DNA from: Salvia splendens
Taxonomy: Eukaryota; Streptophyta; Magnoliopsida; Lamiales; Lamiaceae
DNA length: 64,000 nucleotides
NCBI RefSeq assembly: GCF_004379255.2
Contig: NC_056049.1
Coordinates: forward strand, 62,001-126,000
Direction of reading: 5' to 3'
The stretch's first letter is position 1, and every line of letters begins with the position of its first letter. Positions 35,304 to 47,147 of this stretch are shown in pieces. The notes under the pieces were generated by a model. The model saw only the letters and a program-made list of their open reading frames with translations, searched no databases and was not told where the DNA came from. The position numbers and the translations under genes are program-made.

Positions 35304-35798
35304 TACTCTGGGTCCTCTTCAACAATTTTACTACACCAAATACAAATTTCTATTGTTGTCGCATACTCATATATTACTGGATAAATTAATAAAATAATAG
35401 AATTATCTGAATTTGTATTGATGATTATTGTTTTGGTTGCTATAAGATGACAATGTTGTAATTGCAAAGAAATTACTAGTATATGATTGTGTTGTATACT
35501 AGTACTCTACAATATTGGCTATAAGGTATATAAATTTTTTTGAGATAGATCCCATTAACTTTTATATGGGCAAAGTCCCAACTTCATAATAAGAATCCAA
35601 TACTTTGCTCTCTTCTCAGTGGGCCTAATTTGTTATTTCAGAGACTAAAATAAGACAGCCCATCATTACACTCTCAAGTTTTTATAACTGTTTTAAGAAG
35701 ATGTTCTTGTTACCCAATTATACTACTGTAATTAAATATAAACTTTAAATATTGGACAAATTCTAAATAATGTATAGGAAACTTTTCTCTATATTATA
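35304..35798. other. Intergenic, no gene seen
   Basis: AT-rich, with no supported feature. Confidence 0.45.
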
Positions 35799-36032
35799 CT
35801 CCTTCCGTCTAATAATAGATGTCATACTTTTTTTTAGTTTGTTCCACAAAAAATGTCATATTTTGCGAAAAAGTTCTCTCACATTAGTATAAATATATTC
35901 TTTTCTCTTTTCACTAACACATAAAATAACACCTCTTAAAATCACGTGTCAAGACCCAAGTGTGACATCTACTATGAGACGAAAATCACGTGTCAAGACC
36001 CAAGTGTGACATCTACTATGAGACGAAGGGAG
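35799..36032. mobile_element. Stowaway-like MITE with duplicated right part
   Basis: Ends CTCCTTCCGTCTAATAATAG and CTACTATGAGACGAAGGGAG, flanked by TA. The right terminal part (AAATCACGTGTCAAGACC through ATGAGACGA) occurs twice in tandem at about 35940-36027. Confidence 0.8.
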
Positions 36033-38294
36033 TATATTTTTTACCTTTATTATTTCTTTATTTAAACTATTTATTATTATTTTAATAAGATGAGCGTAGA
36101 AATGCAAGCCTGACTCTTAAAATGGGTATAAAACTGTGCGCATTGGGCACGTATCACAATCAATAATAAAAAACCTTGACTTTTTGGTTTGCAGAAATGA
36201 ACTCTTATCAAATTAATTAGTCTTTATTTATTCAGAATTTGGGCCCACAGCCGAAAACAGGTCACCTTTCACCATTTAAAAATTAACATATCTCAACCAA
36301 TAAGCATTGTTTTTTAGTAGCCAAATTTTCCACGATATCAAAGTTATTAATTTCATGTCGCAGAGATAAATTAAACAAATTGGTAATGTTGAGTTATCAA
36401 AATTATGATACTGCATAAAAGACATACTTAAATACGTAAATAATTATTGATTAATAAAAGTTGAACTAGACACAAAGATCAACAACCTAACACCAACTAC
36501 TAGGGGCCTATCTTTTTCTAAATTTATTTAACTAATAAAATGAATTTAATTCTTATGGTCTTATAATAATATAGATAATTCTGATAGTGGAGACACATTA
36601 TTATGGTTTGGATTTGCAAATTTACCTAAACACAAATTCCAACCCCTAAAAGAAGTGACTTAAAAGATTCAACCTTTTGACTGTGTAGATTATAATTAGA
36701 TATTTTCAACAGCGACCCTTATCACAAAATAATCGCAGTAGCGTGGTGCAATGGGAAAGGAGCTAACTACCAATTTAGAAGATGATTTAGCAAGTGATTC
36801 GCTGTAGTAAATTAAGAATAAAATTTCAGATAAGAAAATGGGTATGGTGGAAGGCCCATTTGAGCTTATGAGTAGCCACGTTGTATATCTGTTTGAATAA
36901 ATGCGTGAAAGTGCCAGAAAGAAAGGGGCAAAAACATACTACTGCTACTACTATTATAATTCTTGAACTTCATAAACGACATCCTCCTTGTCTTTTGGTT
37001 CTGTTTCACTGTCGGAATAAACGATTTCTGTAGCACTTTCACTCAGCCTTTCTCCCCCCCCCCCCATCTCTAAAAAGTGTCTCTTTGTTTTTAACTGCAA
37101 ATGCTTCAGGTGAGGCTGTTCTGTTTTATGATTGTTTCTCGTTTGTTGAGCTAATTAAGAACCAGAAAAGATTGAATTTTTCAGCTATAGTATATGTTAC
37201 TGTGCTTAAGTTTGGCGTTTCGATGATTCTGATTCTTTTGCGGTATTGATGCCTTTATTGATTATGAATTTGGGGCTTTGACGATCTGTTTTGCAGGCTT
37301 CAGAAATCAAAGTTATGGTCAGATATTGCTTTGTCTCACAGTGATTGTTTGTGGTTTATTCTTTCCAAAGGTGATTTGCAAGTTTAGTTGAGTCCCTAGT
37401 TTATGATGATTGTGAACTGATGAACTAAATACTAAGATTTTGTACAGAAGGCTTTCTCGTTGACAGAAACCGAGCACGCTCGAAAACATAGCCGCGTAGT
37501 AACTAATCTCTCTGACTCTTGGAATTATTTATGTTGATAAACTATATTTCTGTGATAATCATGATAGAGTGAGCAAAGAATAGCAAAGCTTAAATCATGG
37601 TAGAGTTGTTGCCTTGTTGGTACCACTGCTGTTCGGTAGTACGAGCGACCTAATTTGTAGGAGTATCACATAATTTGTGTCGATGAGCGAGTAGTCTACC
37701 TAAAGAATGTGCTAGAACTGCTTATCAGCTAAAGTGGAGTTCAACCGGATGACTCAAAATTGAAAGGAAAATAAGGCAGACTTTGGGAAGTGAGTTTTCG
37801 ACTTATGACAAAGAAGTGACTTGAGATATTATGAAACTAGAGCTGAACATTATCAGTCTTCATTTCTCTTTTCGAGGATCCTATAATGTGCAATGGTTTG
37901 ACAGAAGTATTTTATGTTATCCTACTCTGAGTTTGGACTCTTTAACTTTAAAGGTCCTCTTATAATTCTCTATGCAAGTGGAGTAGATTAATCATTTTTT
38001 TTACATTTTTTTATTTCATAAAAGTACAGGCATTACAGTGAATGTTACTTCTTGATGTTTCTCTGTCATGTTTTTATCGAACCATACCCATTCTAGTTCC
38101 CAGACTCAATAACTGTGTGCCAATTACTAATGTTGTGTTGAAATCAAACATTTCGTATATCGAACGACAGTTCCCACATCAATTTCTTTGGCTGTTGTTT
38201 ACAGATAGACCTTCATGAATCATACATGTGGTAAAGAGAAAAACTTGGCTTGTTGAGTTTATGTTCAATAGCTGCATCCGATCAGCCAAACAAG
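36033..38294 (+). promoter_or_regulatory. Upstream region and probable 5' UTR of the SMG7-like gene
   Basis: No coding region is visible. From about 36,960 the base composition changes to a UTR-like mix, with a poly-C run at 37049-37063 and possible splice sites (for example ...ATGCTTCAG followed by GTGAGG near 37109), so the leader is probably spliced. The transcription start cannot be set from sequence alone. Confidence 0.4.
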
Positions 38295-39696
38295 ATGGAA
38301 CTGCAAAAATCTTTCCTTGAGGTACTTCTTGATGCTTCCTTTGGTTCATTTTTTTTGAAATTTTATATTATCTAAATGTTATAAGATTTAGTTCACACGT
38401 ATGTACATGTATGTTATGAGTTTGACTTGAAGAAATAGTCACCAATTTTTGTTTTGTTTTTCGCTATTGTCATAGGTTGTTAATGCTGAGAAACACATGT
38501 TGGAATTGATCTATAAAAAGGGTAATTTACACGACGATGTTCTCGAGTTATACCACCAAATCCGCGCTGTATATGAAAAAATTCTATTGAACAGCAATCA
38601 CTTGCTTGAGCTTCAAGAAGTTGAGCATCATATGTGGAAGCTGCATTATGAGCTCATCGTTGAATTTCGTAGAAGAACTAGGCAAAGATCTCATAATGGA
38701 GAGACTAAGAGGAACAATGGTCCACCTGACAGTCTTAATTCACAGAGCAGCATTGATAAAGGCTTGGAAGAAATCAAGTCATTCTTGTCCAAATCAACTG
38801 AGTTCTACAAGAATTTAATTGTCAAAATGCGAAGAGCTTGCGGGCTCCCTGCAAAAGTTTTCCTTAATAATAAGGATCGCTGGTCATCTTCCATCGAACC
38901 TAATAAGCTGCATGCATGTCAATATACATGTCATCGCCTTTTAATTTGCCTTGGGGATCTAGCTAGATATACTGAGATTATCAAGAACCCCGAGGCTTGT
39001 GAGTGGTCAACTGCAGCGATGCACTACCTAGAAGCAACCCGAACGTGGCCAGATAGTGGGAATCCCCATAATCAGGTACCTCGCCGGTCTGTCCATGTGT
39101 GTGCGTGTGTGTGCACGCGATGATCAAAACAAGAATGCATTTAAATCCATAAATGCAGCCCAAATCTTGGCTCATGATTAGATGATCTAATGGTCAATAA
39201 TTAACCCAAAACAAGGAAGGTCATAATTAAGCAGTTTTAGGTCATATTATAAAATTTTAGTTTAATGTCATGTTAAGATCATTTTAGGTAATGCTTTGTT
39301 AACATGACCTAAAAATAAACTAACCAGACCTAAAAATGCCTTACGTATGCTTAAGTGTAGAACCTAGAACTCTACATATTTTATTCATTGGATGAGGAAA
39401 AAATGACGGTCAAGATTAAAAATCATACATATTAGACTATGTTTTCACGACATTCCGGACTCAACATGTGAAAAAACTCACATGTTGATGGAAGAATGAA
39501 TGAAACGAAGAAGAGTCCATGCATGCTTTATTTTTTCACTTCTCTGCATTCACTCATTAATAATAGTTTTGGTTGTAATGGGAAGTTGTTGTGCAAATCA
39601 ACACCATTGGATTAAAAGATCTAACGACCTCCGTTTGGCATTTGTTCTAGGTTTAAGAATGGTTCTACGTTTAAGAATGGTTCTATCTTGATCACA

Positions 39697-39742
<46 letters not shown>

Positions 39743-42731
39743 GGTGTTTTGGTTCACTCCTTCCTCTAGTGAACTAAATCACTCTTATAGTGAACTAAAT
39801 CATTTTGATTTAATGGCTGAGATTTATTCTGTAGTTATACACTTAATATTAGTTATACTTTGATCATCTCCCTATATATATATATATATATACTCCTATA
39901 TAGGAAATTGATCAATACAAAAATTGATCTCAATACAAAATTCATACCAAATCATGACCATGAGATTTGCTAATCTAATGGTCAATAACTAAGTAAAAAC
40001 ACGTAAGGTCATTATTAAATAGTTTTAGGTTATATTATAAAATTCGGGTTTGAGGTCATGTTAAGATCATTTTATGTCCTAAAAAAAGACTAGGAATGAC
40101 CTAATGATGACCTTCGTATGCTTGATTCTGCGTTTTTGTATTAAGACTGAGTTTTGGGCCTCAGTAAATGAGTTAATGAATGTAGTCTGACTCAACCACA
40201 ACACTGTTTATACTGCTTAAGGAATCTAAACTTTTGAGCATGCATGCAGTTGGCTTTATTGGCAACGTACGTCGATGATCCTTTTCTTGCATTGTATCAT
40301 TGTATAAGGAGTTTGGCGGTCAAGGAGCCTTTTCCCGATGCCTGGAAAAACATTTTGCTACTCTTTGAAGAGGTAAAATTTTGTAGTCCTCTGTTGCAAT
40401 CATCAATCTCCTCTCGAACACCTAGTTTTTTAAGAACCTGGATCAAATGAGTGATTTCTCTATTTAGCACTCCCTCCATCCCATAAAAATAGGGACATTG
40501 GACATGACACGAGTTTTAATGTGAAATTGGTAAAGCAAGAGGGAGATAGAAAGAATAGGTAATTGAAGGATTTTTAGTGGAGAATGAGACACTCCTCATA
40601 TGAAAGGTGCCAATATTGTGGGACAGAGGGAGTGTGTAGTAGAAATTAGTTTTTGGTTGAACTTGGTAGTGACCTTTCAATTGTTTCTTATGAGTCTGCA
40701 GAACAGGTCTGCTAAGTTGCTATCAGTCGAGATGCAGCCCGACTTCTTAAACCCTTCAAAAAGAGGTTACCTGCAGAATAAATGCCTTGAGAAGAATGGT
40801 TCTGCACATAACAGAAACCCAGAAGACTTGGATAACATTTGCTCCGAAAAGTTTGATTTATGGCCCATTCTTGTTAGAACTATAAGCTTTCTCTTAATCA
40901 GATCAAGGTAGTTTCGGCCATATGCTACAATACTTTCATATTGAGTACTATCAATTCATTAACGAGGCCAAAGGTCTCATTTCCACTGTTTGTGAAAGTT
41001 AGTTGTAAACAAGTATTTCTACTTAATTTTATAACGAGGTTTTTGATTGAGTTTCTGAAATTGGGTTTTGTTTTGATGTTATGCAGTTTGGAGGAATATC
41101 CGTGCACCCTTGCTTCAGCATTGCACAGCTTAGACACTTTGTTGGCAGTGGATGACACGAAGCTTACTGTCGCTTTGGAGTCTTACCAGCGCTTGGACTC
41201 TTCCAGAAGAGGTCCTTACCGGGCTATACAAGTTGTGTCAATATTCATATTCATTGTTCACAGCCTCATAGAGAGCGTGCAGCAAGAGGACTCCCCGACT
41301 GGGAAGGATGACGATCGCAAACATTCTGCACTAAAGCCTTTAGCATTTGCTACTATATTCATCTTCATGGGTCGCCTTACAGAGAGATGTGTGATGGGAG
41401 AGGAGATGGGTATTTCCCCACTTTTGCCAACTGTGCTTGTATTTATAGAGTGGCTAGCAGGATCACTTGATATGGTGCAGACATATGATGCTGATGAAAG
41501 GGTTAGAAATGCCATGTCCTACTTTTTCAATGCTCTGGTTGACCTCTTGGATGGAATTGAGCAATTTGGAAATAGAACATCTGTTGATCATACTGCTCTT
41601 TGGGAAGACCATGAGCTGCGGGGCTTCTACCCGTTGAATCATGTTCATGTAAAGCTGGATTTCACAACTCATCTGGAGTGCGTGGATGACTACAGTTGTA
41701 GAAACAAAGGCCGTTTGCAGCGAATTGTTGATGCTGCCAAACTAATAAAGAGCAAGTCCAGAATCTCTCCTGAGAAGACATCAAGTTTGCCAGAACAAGG
41801 AGACGTGGAAAGTGCAGTAGCATCTCATGAAGCTGATGAAGAGAAATCTGTGGCTGCGGAAGAGGAAGAAGTCATTCTCTTCAAGCCAATCACGAGACGC
41901 AACTCAGCGCCATTGTATATCTCTAATGCTACAAAAGATCCCGGTGAGCCACACCTACCAATACCATCTGCTGATGAATGGCTGCGAAGAGCCGCATCCT
42001 TATCTGCTGGTCAGAACAGGGAAGATGCCGACTCCTTCAGTTTCTGCCCCACCACCTCGAATAGGCCTACCGGACCCCCCTCCCTCAGCGGTTGGGTCCT
42101 CAGCAAAGCAAGCTCGAGCACCGAAAGGGAGAAAGAGATAATTAGTGGTTTTAGCAGACAAAAATTAAGCCCTATTGATGAAATAGCATCCACATCCTTC
42201 AATGATACCAGAGACCCTGAAAGGGCGACAACGGGCCACATCTCAACAATAGTGCACGACTCCCCCCCTTACGTTGCTCCAGTTCCTTCGGCCCCCTTGT
42301 TGCCTGATGACGCTTCTTGGATCCACCCCGGTGCAGATGGCATTCTTGGTGCGGCCCCAGTGGGCCGGCCTGCATTTGTGAATGGATACCCTCCAGTCCT
42401 TGGTATGAGCTCTTCTGAGTGGCTGTATCACTACAGAAACAGTGGCTGCAATCCGATCCCAGTGAACGAGGTTTCGAGCTTCGAGCTGTGTGACCAATGG
42501 GGAAACCGTTTGGTATCGAACCCGATGGTGTATTGGGGGAGTCCGGAATATTATGTTGGTGAAGAGGAAAAGAGAGAGAGGATGTTTCTTGGGTACCAAA
42601 GACCATTTCCTTATGTATGTGGTGTTGGAATGGAGGTCGGCCATGATCAACAGCCGCCACTGCTGCACTATCTCAAGGAGAAAGAAAGGCAGCTGCAGCC
42701 ACCCTCTCATCCTACTTTTATGGGAAACTGA
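38295..42731 (+). CDS. SMG7L: SMG7-like (EST1 family) protein
   Basis: Five exons join in frame: 38295-38321, 38476-39075, 40250-40372, 40702-40907, 41087-42731, giving 866 aa, all with GT-AG borders. The N-terminal part is the EST1/SMG7 14-3-3-like TPR domain: ELYHQIRAVYEKILL, ELQEVEHHMWKLHYELI and EFRRR, then CQYTCHRLLICLGDLARY. The exon 3 segment LALLATYVDDPFLALYHC...RSLAVKEPFPDAW is the signature of plant SMG7 proteins. The C-terminal half is disordered and ends with the plant-specific SSSEWLYHYR and PFPYVCGVGMEVG blocks. In this family the protein binds phosphorylated UPF1 and promotes nonsense-mediated decay; SMG7 also acts in meiotic exit. Length and C-terminus favour SMG7L over SMG7, but I cannot separate them firmly. 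All splice junctions keep the frame. Confidence 0.88.
39184..40080. repeat. Direct repeats and (TA)n tracts in SMG7-like intron 2
   Basis: The 1.17-kb intron 39076-40249 holds two related blocks (about 39184-39310 and 39972-40080), both with ATCTAATGGTCAATAA, TTTTAGGT(C/T)ATATTATAAAATT and GTCATGTTAAGATCATTTTA. TA microsatellites lie at about 39702-39740 and 39876-39892. This may be the remains of a transposon. Confidence 0.7.
40470..40632. mobile_element. Stowaway-like MITE in SMG7-like intron 3
   Basis: Ends CTCCCTCCATCCCATAAAAA and TATTGTGGGACAGAGGGAG. The flanks are CA and TG rather than TA, so the border has mutated. It lies wholly in the intron 40373-40701. Confidence 0.75.
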
Positions 42732-43069
42732 CTGCAAAAGTTGATGTTCAAATATTTATTTTCTATAGAGAGATTATCAACAATCCTTTTTGTATCTATA
42801 AGTGTGGAATTTTGTCTTTCTTGGTTCATGTTCCATTCTAGCTTTTCTAGCCCCTTGATCATGGCAAAAGCTTTTCAATAGGAACTATTGCTTGATGTTT
42901 GCAGTCTCAAACATTGCGAGCGTCGGTTCAATTCGAATGATTGGAGCAAGGAATCAAGCATCGAGCAATTGTCGACACTCAAAGGGAGTAAATGCTACGA
43001 GTGCTCCTTTATTAAGAAGTTTAAGTTAGCGTTACTTCAGAGTTTGGTATTATTTACATATATTATATA

Positions 43070-43266
43070 CTGCCTCCGATCTATAATAGATGACACACTT
43101 TGATATTGAGACCGGATTTTAGAAGATGTTATTTTATGTATTTAGTAGAGAGAAAAAATAATATATTTGTATTAATGTGAGGACTTTTTTCAAAAAAGAA
43201 AATGTTACATATTTTATGGGATAAACTAAAAAGGAAAGTGCAACATCTATTATGGGACGAAGGGAG
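43070..43266. mobile_element. Stowaway-like MITE downstream of the SMG7-like gene
   Basis: Ends CTGCCTCCGATCTATAATAG and CTATTATGGGACGAAGGGAG, flanked by TA. 197 bp, non-coding. Confidence 0.8.
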
Positions 43267-43563
43267 TACATAATTGGACTTTAAGATATTTTACATTCAA
43301 AAACAATTTATTGACCTTTTATACAATTTTGAAAAATATTAGTAGTAGTATTTTCAAATGAAATATATACATATATTTAAGAAAAGATTTGGCTTTTTTT
43401 AATTGAATATTGCATAACTAATTTTAGATCATGCTCAAAAAATTTCATAATCTTCCTTAACATTTCTTTTTATTTCTATAAAATACTAATATACTATCAA
43501 TTAATAATAAAATATAATTATATTAAATTAAATTTGATTCATACTATTTAATTTAAGGTACTC

Positions 43564-43762
43564 AATCATAACATTCAATTTACGTTATTATAATAAATAT
43601 AGCACATCACACATTAAGTATGTAAATCACACGATGAATAAAGAAGGTTGTCATTTGCATTACCTTAATCATAACATTCAATTTACGTTATTATAATAAA
43701 TATAGCACATCACACATTAAGTATGTAAATCACACGATGAATAAAGAAGGTTGTCATTTGCA
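43564..43762. repeat. 103-bp tandem duplication
   Basis: Copies at 43564-43659 and 43667-43762 (period 103) are practically identical from AATCATAACATTCAATTT to TTGTCATTTGCA. A third partial copy of the end (GAATAAAGAAGGTTGTC) leads into the element starting at 43839. Confidence 0.9.
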
Positions 43763-43838
43763 ACAATATAAAATGGCAAAACGCACCCTTAAATCCTTGT
43801 ATGAATAAAGAAGGTTGTCATTTGCAACAAAATAAAAT

Positions 43839-44359
43839 GGCAAAACACATCCTTAAATCTTTGTACTTTGATTGTTTATTTCAATAGATCCTTATATAAT
43901 TTTTTTTCATTTTAGTAAGTCCTTTTACTTTTATATTCAATATATTTCGATCCTTATTTGACGGAACCATTAACTTTTCCGTTATAAAATAACACATCAT
44001 ATATTAATTATTTGAATATATTCCACCGAACCAAATACTATAAATTAATATTCAAACTTCAAATAATTAAAAAATAAATTTATTTTAACGATTTGAAATT
44101 CTTTAGTTTTTTTGTTTTTTATCTTTTTTTGTATATATTTATGTTATGTTCATATTTTCCAACAAGGATTTCGATGGAATATATTTAAATAATTAACATA
44201 TGATGTGTTATTTTATAACGAAAAAGTTAACGATTCCGTCAAATAAGGATTGGAATATATCGAATATAAAAGTACAAGGACTTATTAAAACGAAAAAATT
44301 GTATAAGGACCTATTGAAATAAACAATCAAAGTACAAAAACTTAAGGATGTGTTTTGCC
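43839..44359. mobile_element. Foldback-type MITE with long inverted repeats, Mutator-like
   Basis: 521 bp. The left arm (from GGCAAAACACATCCTTAA, about 190 bp) is the reverse complement of the right arm (ending TTAAGGATGTGTTTTGCC), with a short central spacer. The flanking 9-mers AAATAAAAT and AAATAAAGA agree at 7 of 9 positions, consistent with a decayed 9-bp Mutator-type duplication. No coding sequence. Confidence 0.78.
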
Positions 44360-44399
44360 AAATAAAGAATGCGTTCACTAGAACAGTGAAATTGCTTCA

Positions 44400-45235
44400 T
44401 GTTGTGACAAAATAGAGCAATTATGTAATCGAGACAAACAGAAACGTAAAGAGACACAGAATTTACGTGGTTCACCAACGTCGCGTTGGCTACGTCCACG
44501 GGCAGAAGCAGAGAACATATTTTATTCAGATTGTTTTTCAGACTATGACTACAGATTTCAGAGTGAATCTCATATCACATAATTATGTGCCCTACTCACA
44601 TATAAATAAGCACGCATGAGATCATATCCTAATTCAGAAACATAATCATATCCTAATTAGGAAACATAATCTATACAGATTCAAGGCATACTAACAAATC
44701 TCCATCTTGACTTAAATTCTCTCTTGCAGATGCATCATTACAATGCCAGGTACCAGACTTCTCTTTTATTGCCTCAGATTTGCCCTCCTCGGGCAATTAA
44801 CAGATTTGCCATAAACCGAAACTATTTCTCCCAGTGAATTTGTCGACCTTCATGTTCAGAGCAGACATCTTGATCGATTAACACATAAACCCTAACAGAT
44901 GCGGAATTCAAAACCCTAGTCTGAAAGCCAGGCTCTGATACCTGTTTGTTGTGACAGAATATATAGCAATTGTGTAATCGAGACAAACAGAAACGTAAAG
45001 AGACACAAAATATATGTGGTTCACCAACGTCACGTTGGCTACGTCCACGAGCAGAAATGGAGAACAGATTTTATTCATTATTTTTCGGCTACAGATTTCA
45101 GATTGAATCTCAGATCACAGAATTATGTGTCATATTCCATATAAATAGGTACACATGAGATTCTATCCTAATTCGAAAATATAATCCTATCCTAATTAGG
45201 AAACATAATTTATACATATTCAAAACATACTAACA
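44400..45235 (-). mobile_element. TRIM (miniature LTR retrotransposon)
   Basis: 836 bp with LTRs at 44400-44696 and 44947-45235, both starting TGTTGTGACA and ending CATACTAACA, and an exact 5-bp target duplication CTTCA (44395-44399, 45236-45240). The 250-bp interior has a tRNA-Met-type primer-binding site (GGTATCAGAGCC on the minus strand, 44931-44942) four bases inside the right LTR, and a purine tract next to the left LTR. There is no room for gag or pol, which defines a TRIM. It sits within a short local duplication (CACTAGAACAGTGAAATTG at about 44377 and 45264). Confidence 0.93.
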
Positions 45236-45491
45236 CTTCATCATACTTTGAAAGAAGATTCTCACTAGAACAGTGAAATTGCTTCAATCATACTTTCACA
45301 TTGAATTTACTTCGTTATAATGATAATAGATAAAGTTAGTTACATATTAGTGCAAATTTTTTTATGTAAATTTCTTCATATGAAAATATGCTTTAAGATT
45401 TAGCTATAAATTATCTTTAATTTGATAGATATACAAAATAAAATTTAAGCTAAAAGTGTTATACTTCTATGGAGAGGAGTAATATGTTATA

Positions 45492-45750
45492 CTCCCTTTC
45501 TCTCTTTCTCTGAAAGTTTGTCCCATTTTTTCATTTTCGTCTGTCCCACCAAATTTGTCTCATTTCACTTTTTACCATTTTTTGTACTGGGTCTTATATT
45601 CCACTAACTTATTCATACTCATATTTTATTATAAAATTAATATATAAAAGTAGGACCAACATTCCACTAACTTTTTCAACTCACTTTTCATTATATTTCT
45701 TAAAGCCCGTGCAAGGTCAAAGTGAGACAATATTTGGGGGACGGAGGGAG
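45492..45750. mobile_element. Stowaway-like MITE
   Basis: Ends CTCCCTTTCTCTCTTTC and GGGGGACGGAGGGAG, flanked by TA. About 259 bp, related to the MITE at 13340-13591 (shared CATTCCACTAAC...TTTTCAACTCAC words). Confidence 0.82.
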
Positions 45751-46224
45751 TATATCTTATGTGAGCATCACTCACGTTTGACGTACGTTTAGCGTTGTTC
45801 GTTACTATTTATATATTTAGTAAAAAAATGTCAATTGAAATTTTTAATTTCACAAAATTCATAAATATTAAAGTTTGATTTGTTATTTTATTAATTTATT
45901 TGAAATTATAGATAAAACGAACAAATTGAACTTTGATTTTTATGAATTTTACAAAGTTAAAAATTTCAATAACATTATTTAATTTATTAGAATCAAACTA
46001 AATATATAAATTGAAACGAACAAACGTGAGTACTGTCCACATTATATACGTAGCATATCATTCCTCTCTCCTATAAAATTAAATTTTTTAAAAGTATTTA
46101 AGGAATTTTAGTTTTTTTTTGGGTTAACTATCCTTACGACGTCGCAGCACTCACTATCTCTCTATTCACGCACCTTCGTCTCCACCCATCAAAAACTGAT
46201 TAACAAAGATCTAATATCCCTACA

Positions 46225-47147
46225 ATGGAGGCTGAAGCGTCGACTAAGGAGCGCGTATCCTCTGCAGAAGCAGTTATGCTTGGAGCTTTAGCTCCTGGAG
46301 TCAACGTCTCTGCCTTTTTTTTAATGATTTATCAATCCTCTAGTTATTTCTAGCCTGATTGATCTGAAATTGAAATAAAGTGAATTTTTTTTCAGGGTGC
46401 GACCTGGAACACGCTAAAGATGGCGTTTTTTATGCTGGGCGTCTGCCTCGCTGCTATGCTGGGATTAGCTTTTTCATCCAGAGACTCTTCCTTAATATTC
46501 CATGTCGCCTTCCTTGTACTTATCGCTGCCACTCTTTTCGTGCTTCTTAGCGGGTCAGTATTCCAAATTCACATCTCCATTGAGTATTTTTAATTGGTAA
46601 TGTCGAATCTGAAAATATGTTGATTATTGATTTGTAGTACTATATAGTACTACTACTTTGCTTATGAGACTTGGATCATAATGCACTCTAGGTGTTTGGT
46701 GATATTTCCCGTGGGGAATTAGTTGCTAAGAGTTGGATTCAAGATTTAGCATCTTTTCTGATGAATGCCGGTCCAAATTTTGCTGTATTTGATTGAATTG
46801 CTTATCATTCTTGAATGCTATTTGTTCATAGTAAACATTCTTGGAATTTAGTTCTTGTCAAATTTGACGGAGAGAAGTAAAAGAAATCATCTTGCAGGGG
46901 TGATGGATGCCCTTTTTCTTTTGGCATTTTTGTTATGTTTCTAATTGTGAAACTGCTGCAATGGGAGCTATATACAAGTGAAATTAACTGAATATGTTGA
47001 AATCAAAGTCCATGATCATGGTTTCCTAACATCTCAATGCCTACATTTCATAGCTTTCTAGCGGAGACTGGCCTTGTCTCAGTCGAGCATCAAATGCAGG
47101 AGATTGGCTTAGGAAATAAAGATGCAGGGAAAAGCAAAAGCAACTGA
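46225..47147 (+). CDS. Small two-helix membrane protein, Pkr1-like
   Basis: Three exons (46225-46305, 46396-46553, 47054-47147) with GT-AG borders join in frame to 110 aa. The start MEAEASTKERVSSAEAVML is hydrophilic. LGALAPGVNGATWNTLK is followed by two hydrophobic helices, about residues 38-51 (FFMLGVCLAAMLGLAF) and 58-77 (IFHVAFLVLIAATLFVLL). The tail FLAETGLVSVEHQM is followed by a charged end (GKSKSN). Size, the xxPGxN-type segment before helix 1 and the twin helices resemble the ER protein Pkr1 family, whose yeast member is needed for V-ATPase assembly. I propose that family by layout and memory, not by alignment. Whether the plant protein has that role is not shown. Confidence 0.72.

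Noticed and set aside
40941..41086. In-frame upstream extension of the last SMG7-like exon
   Set aside because: Intron sequence; a good acceptor (TTATGCAG) at 41086 and exact joining to the previous exon as S-LEEYP favour splicing.
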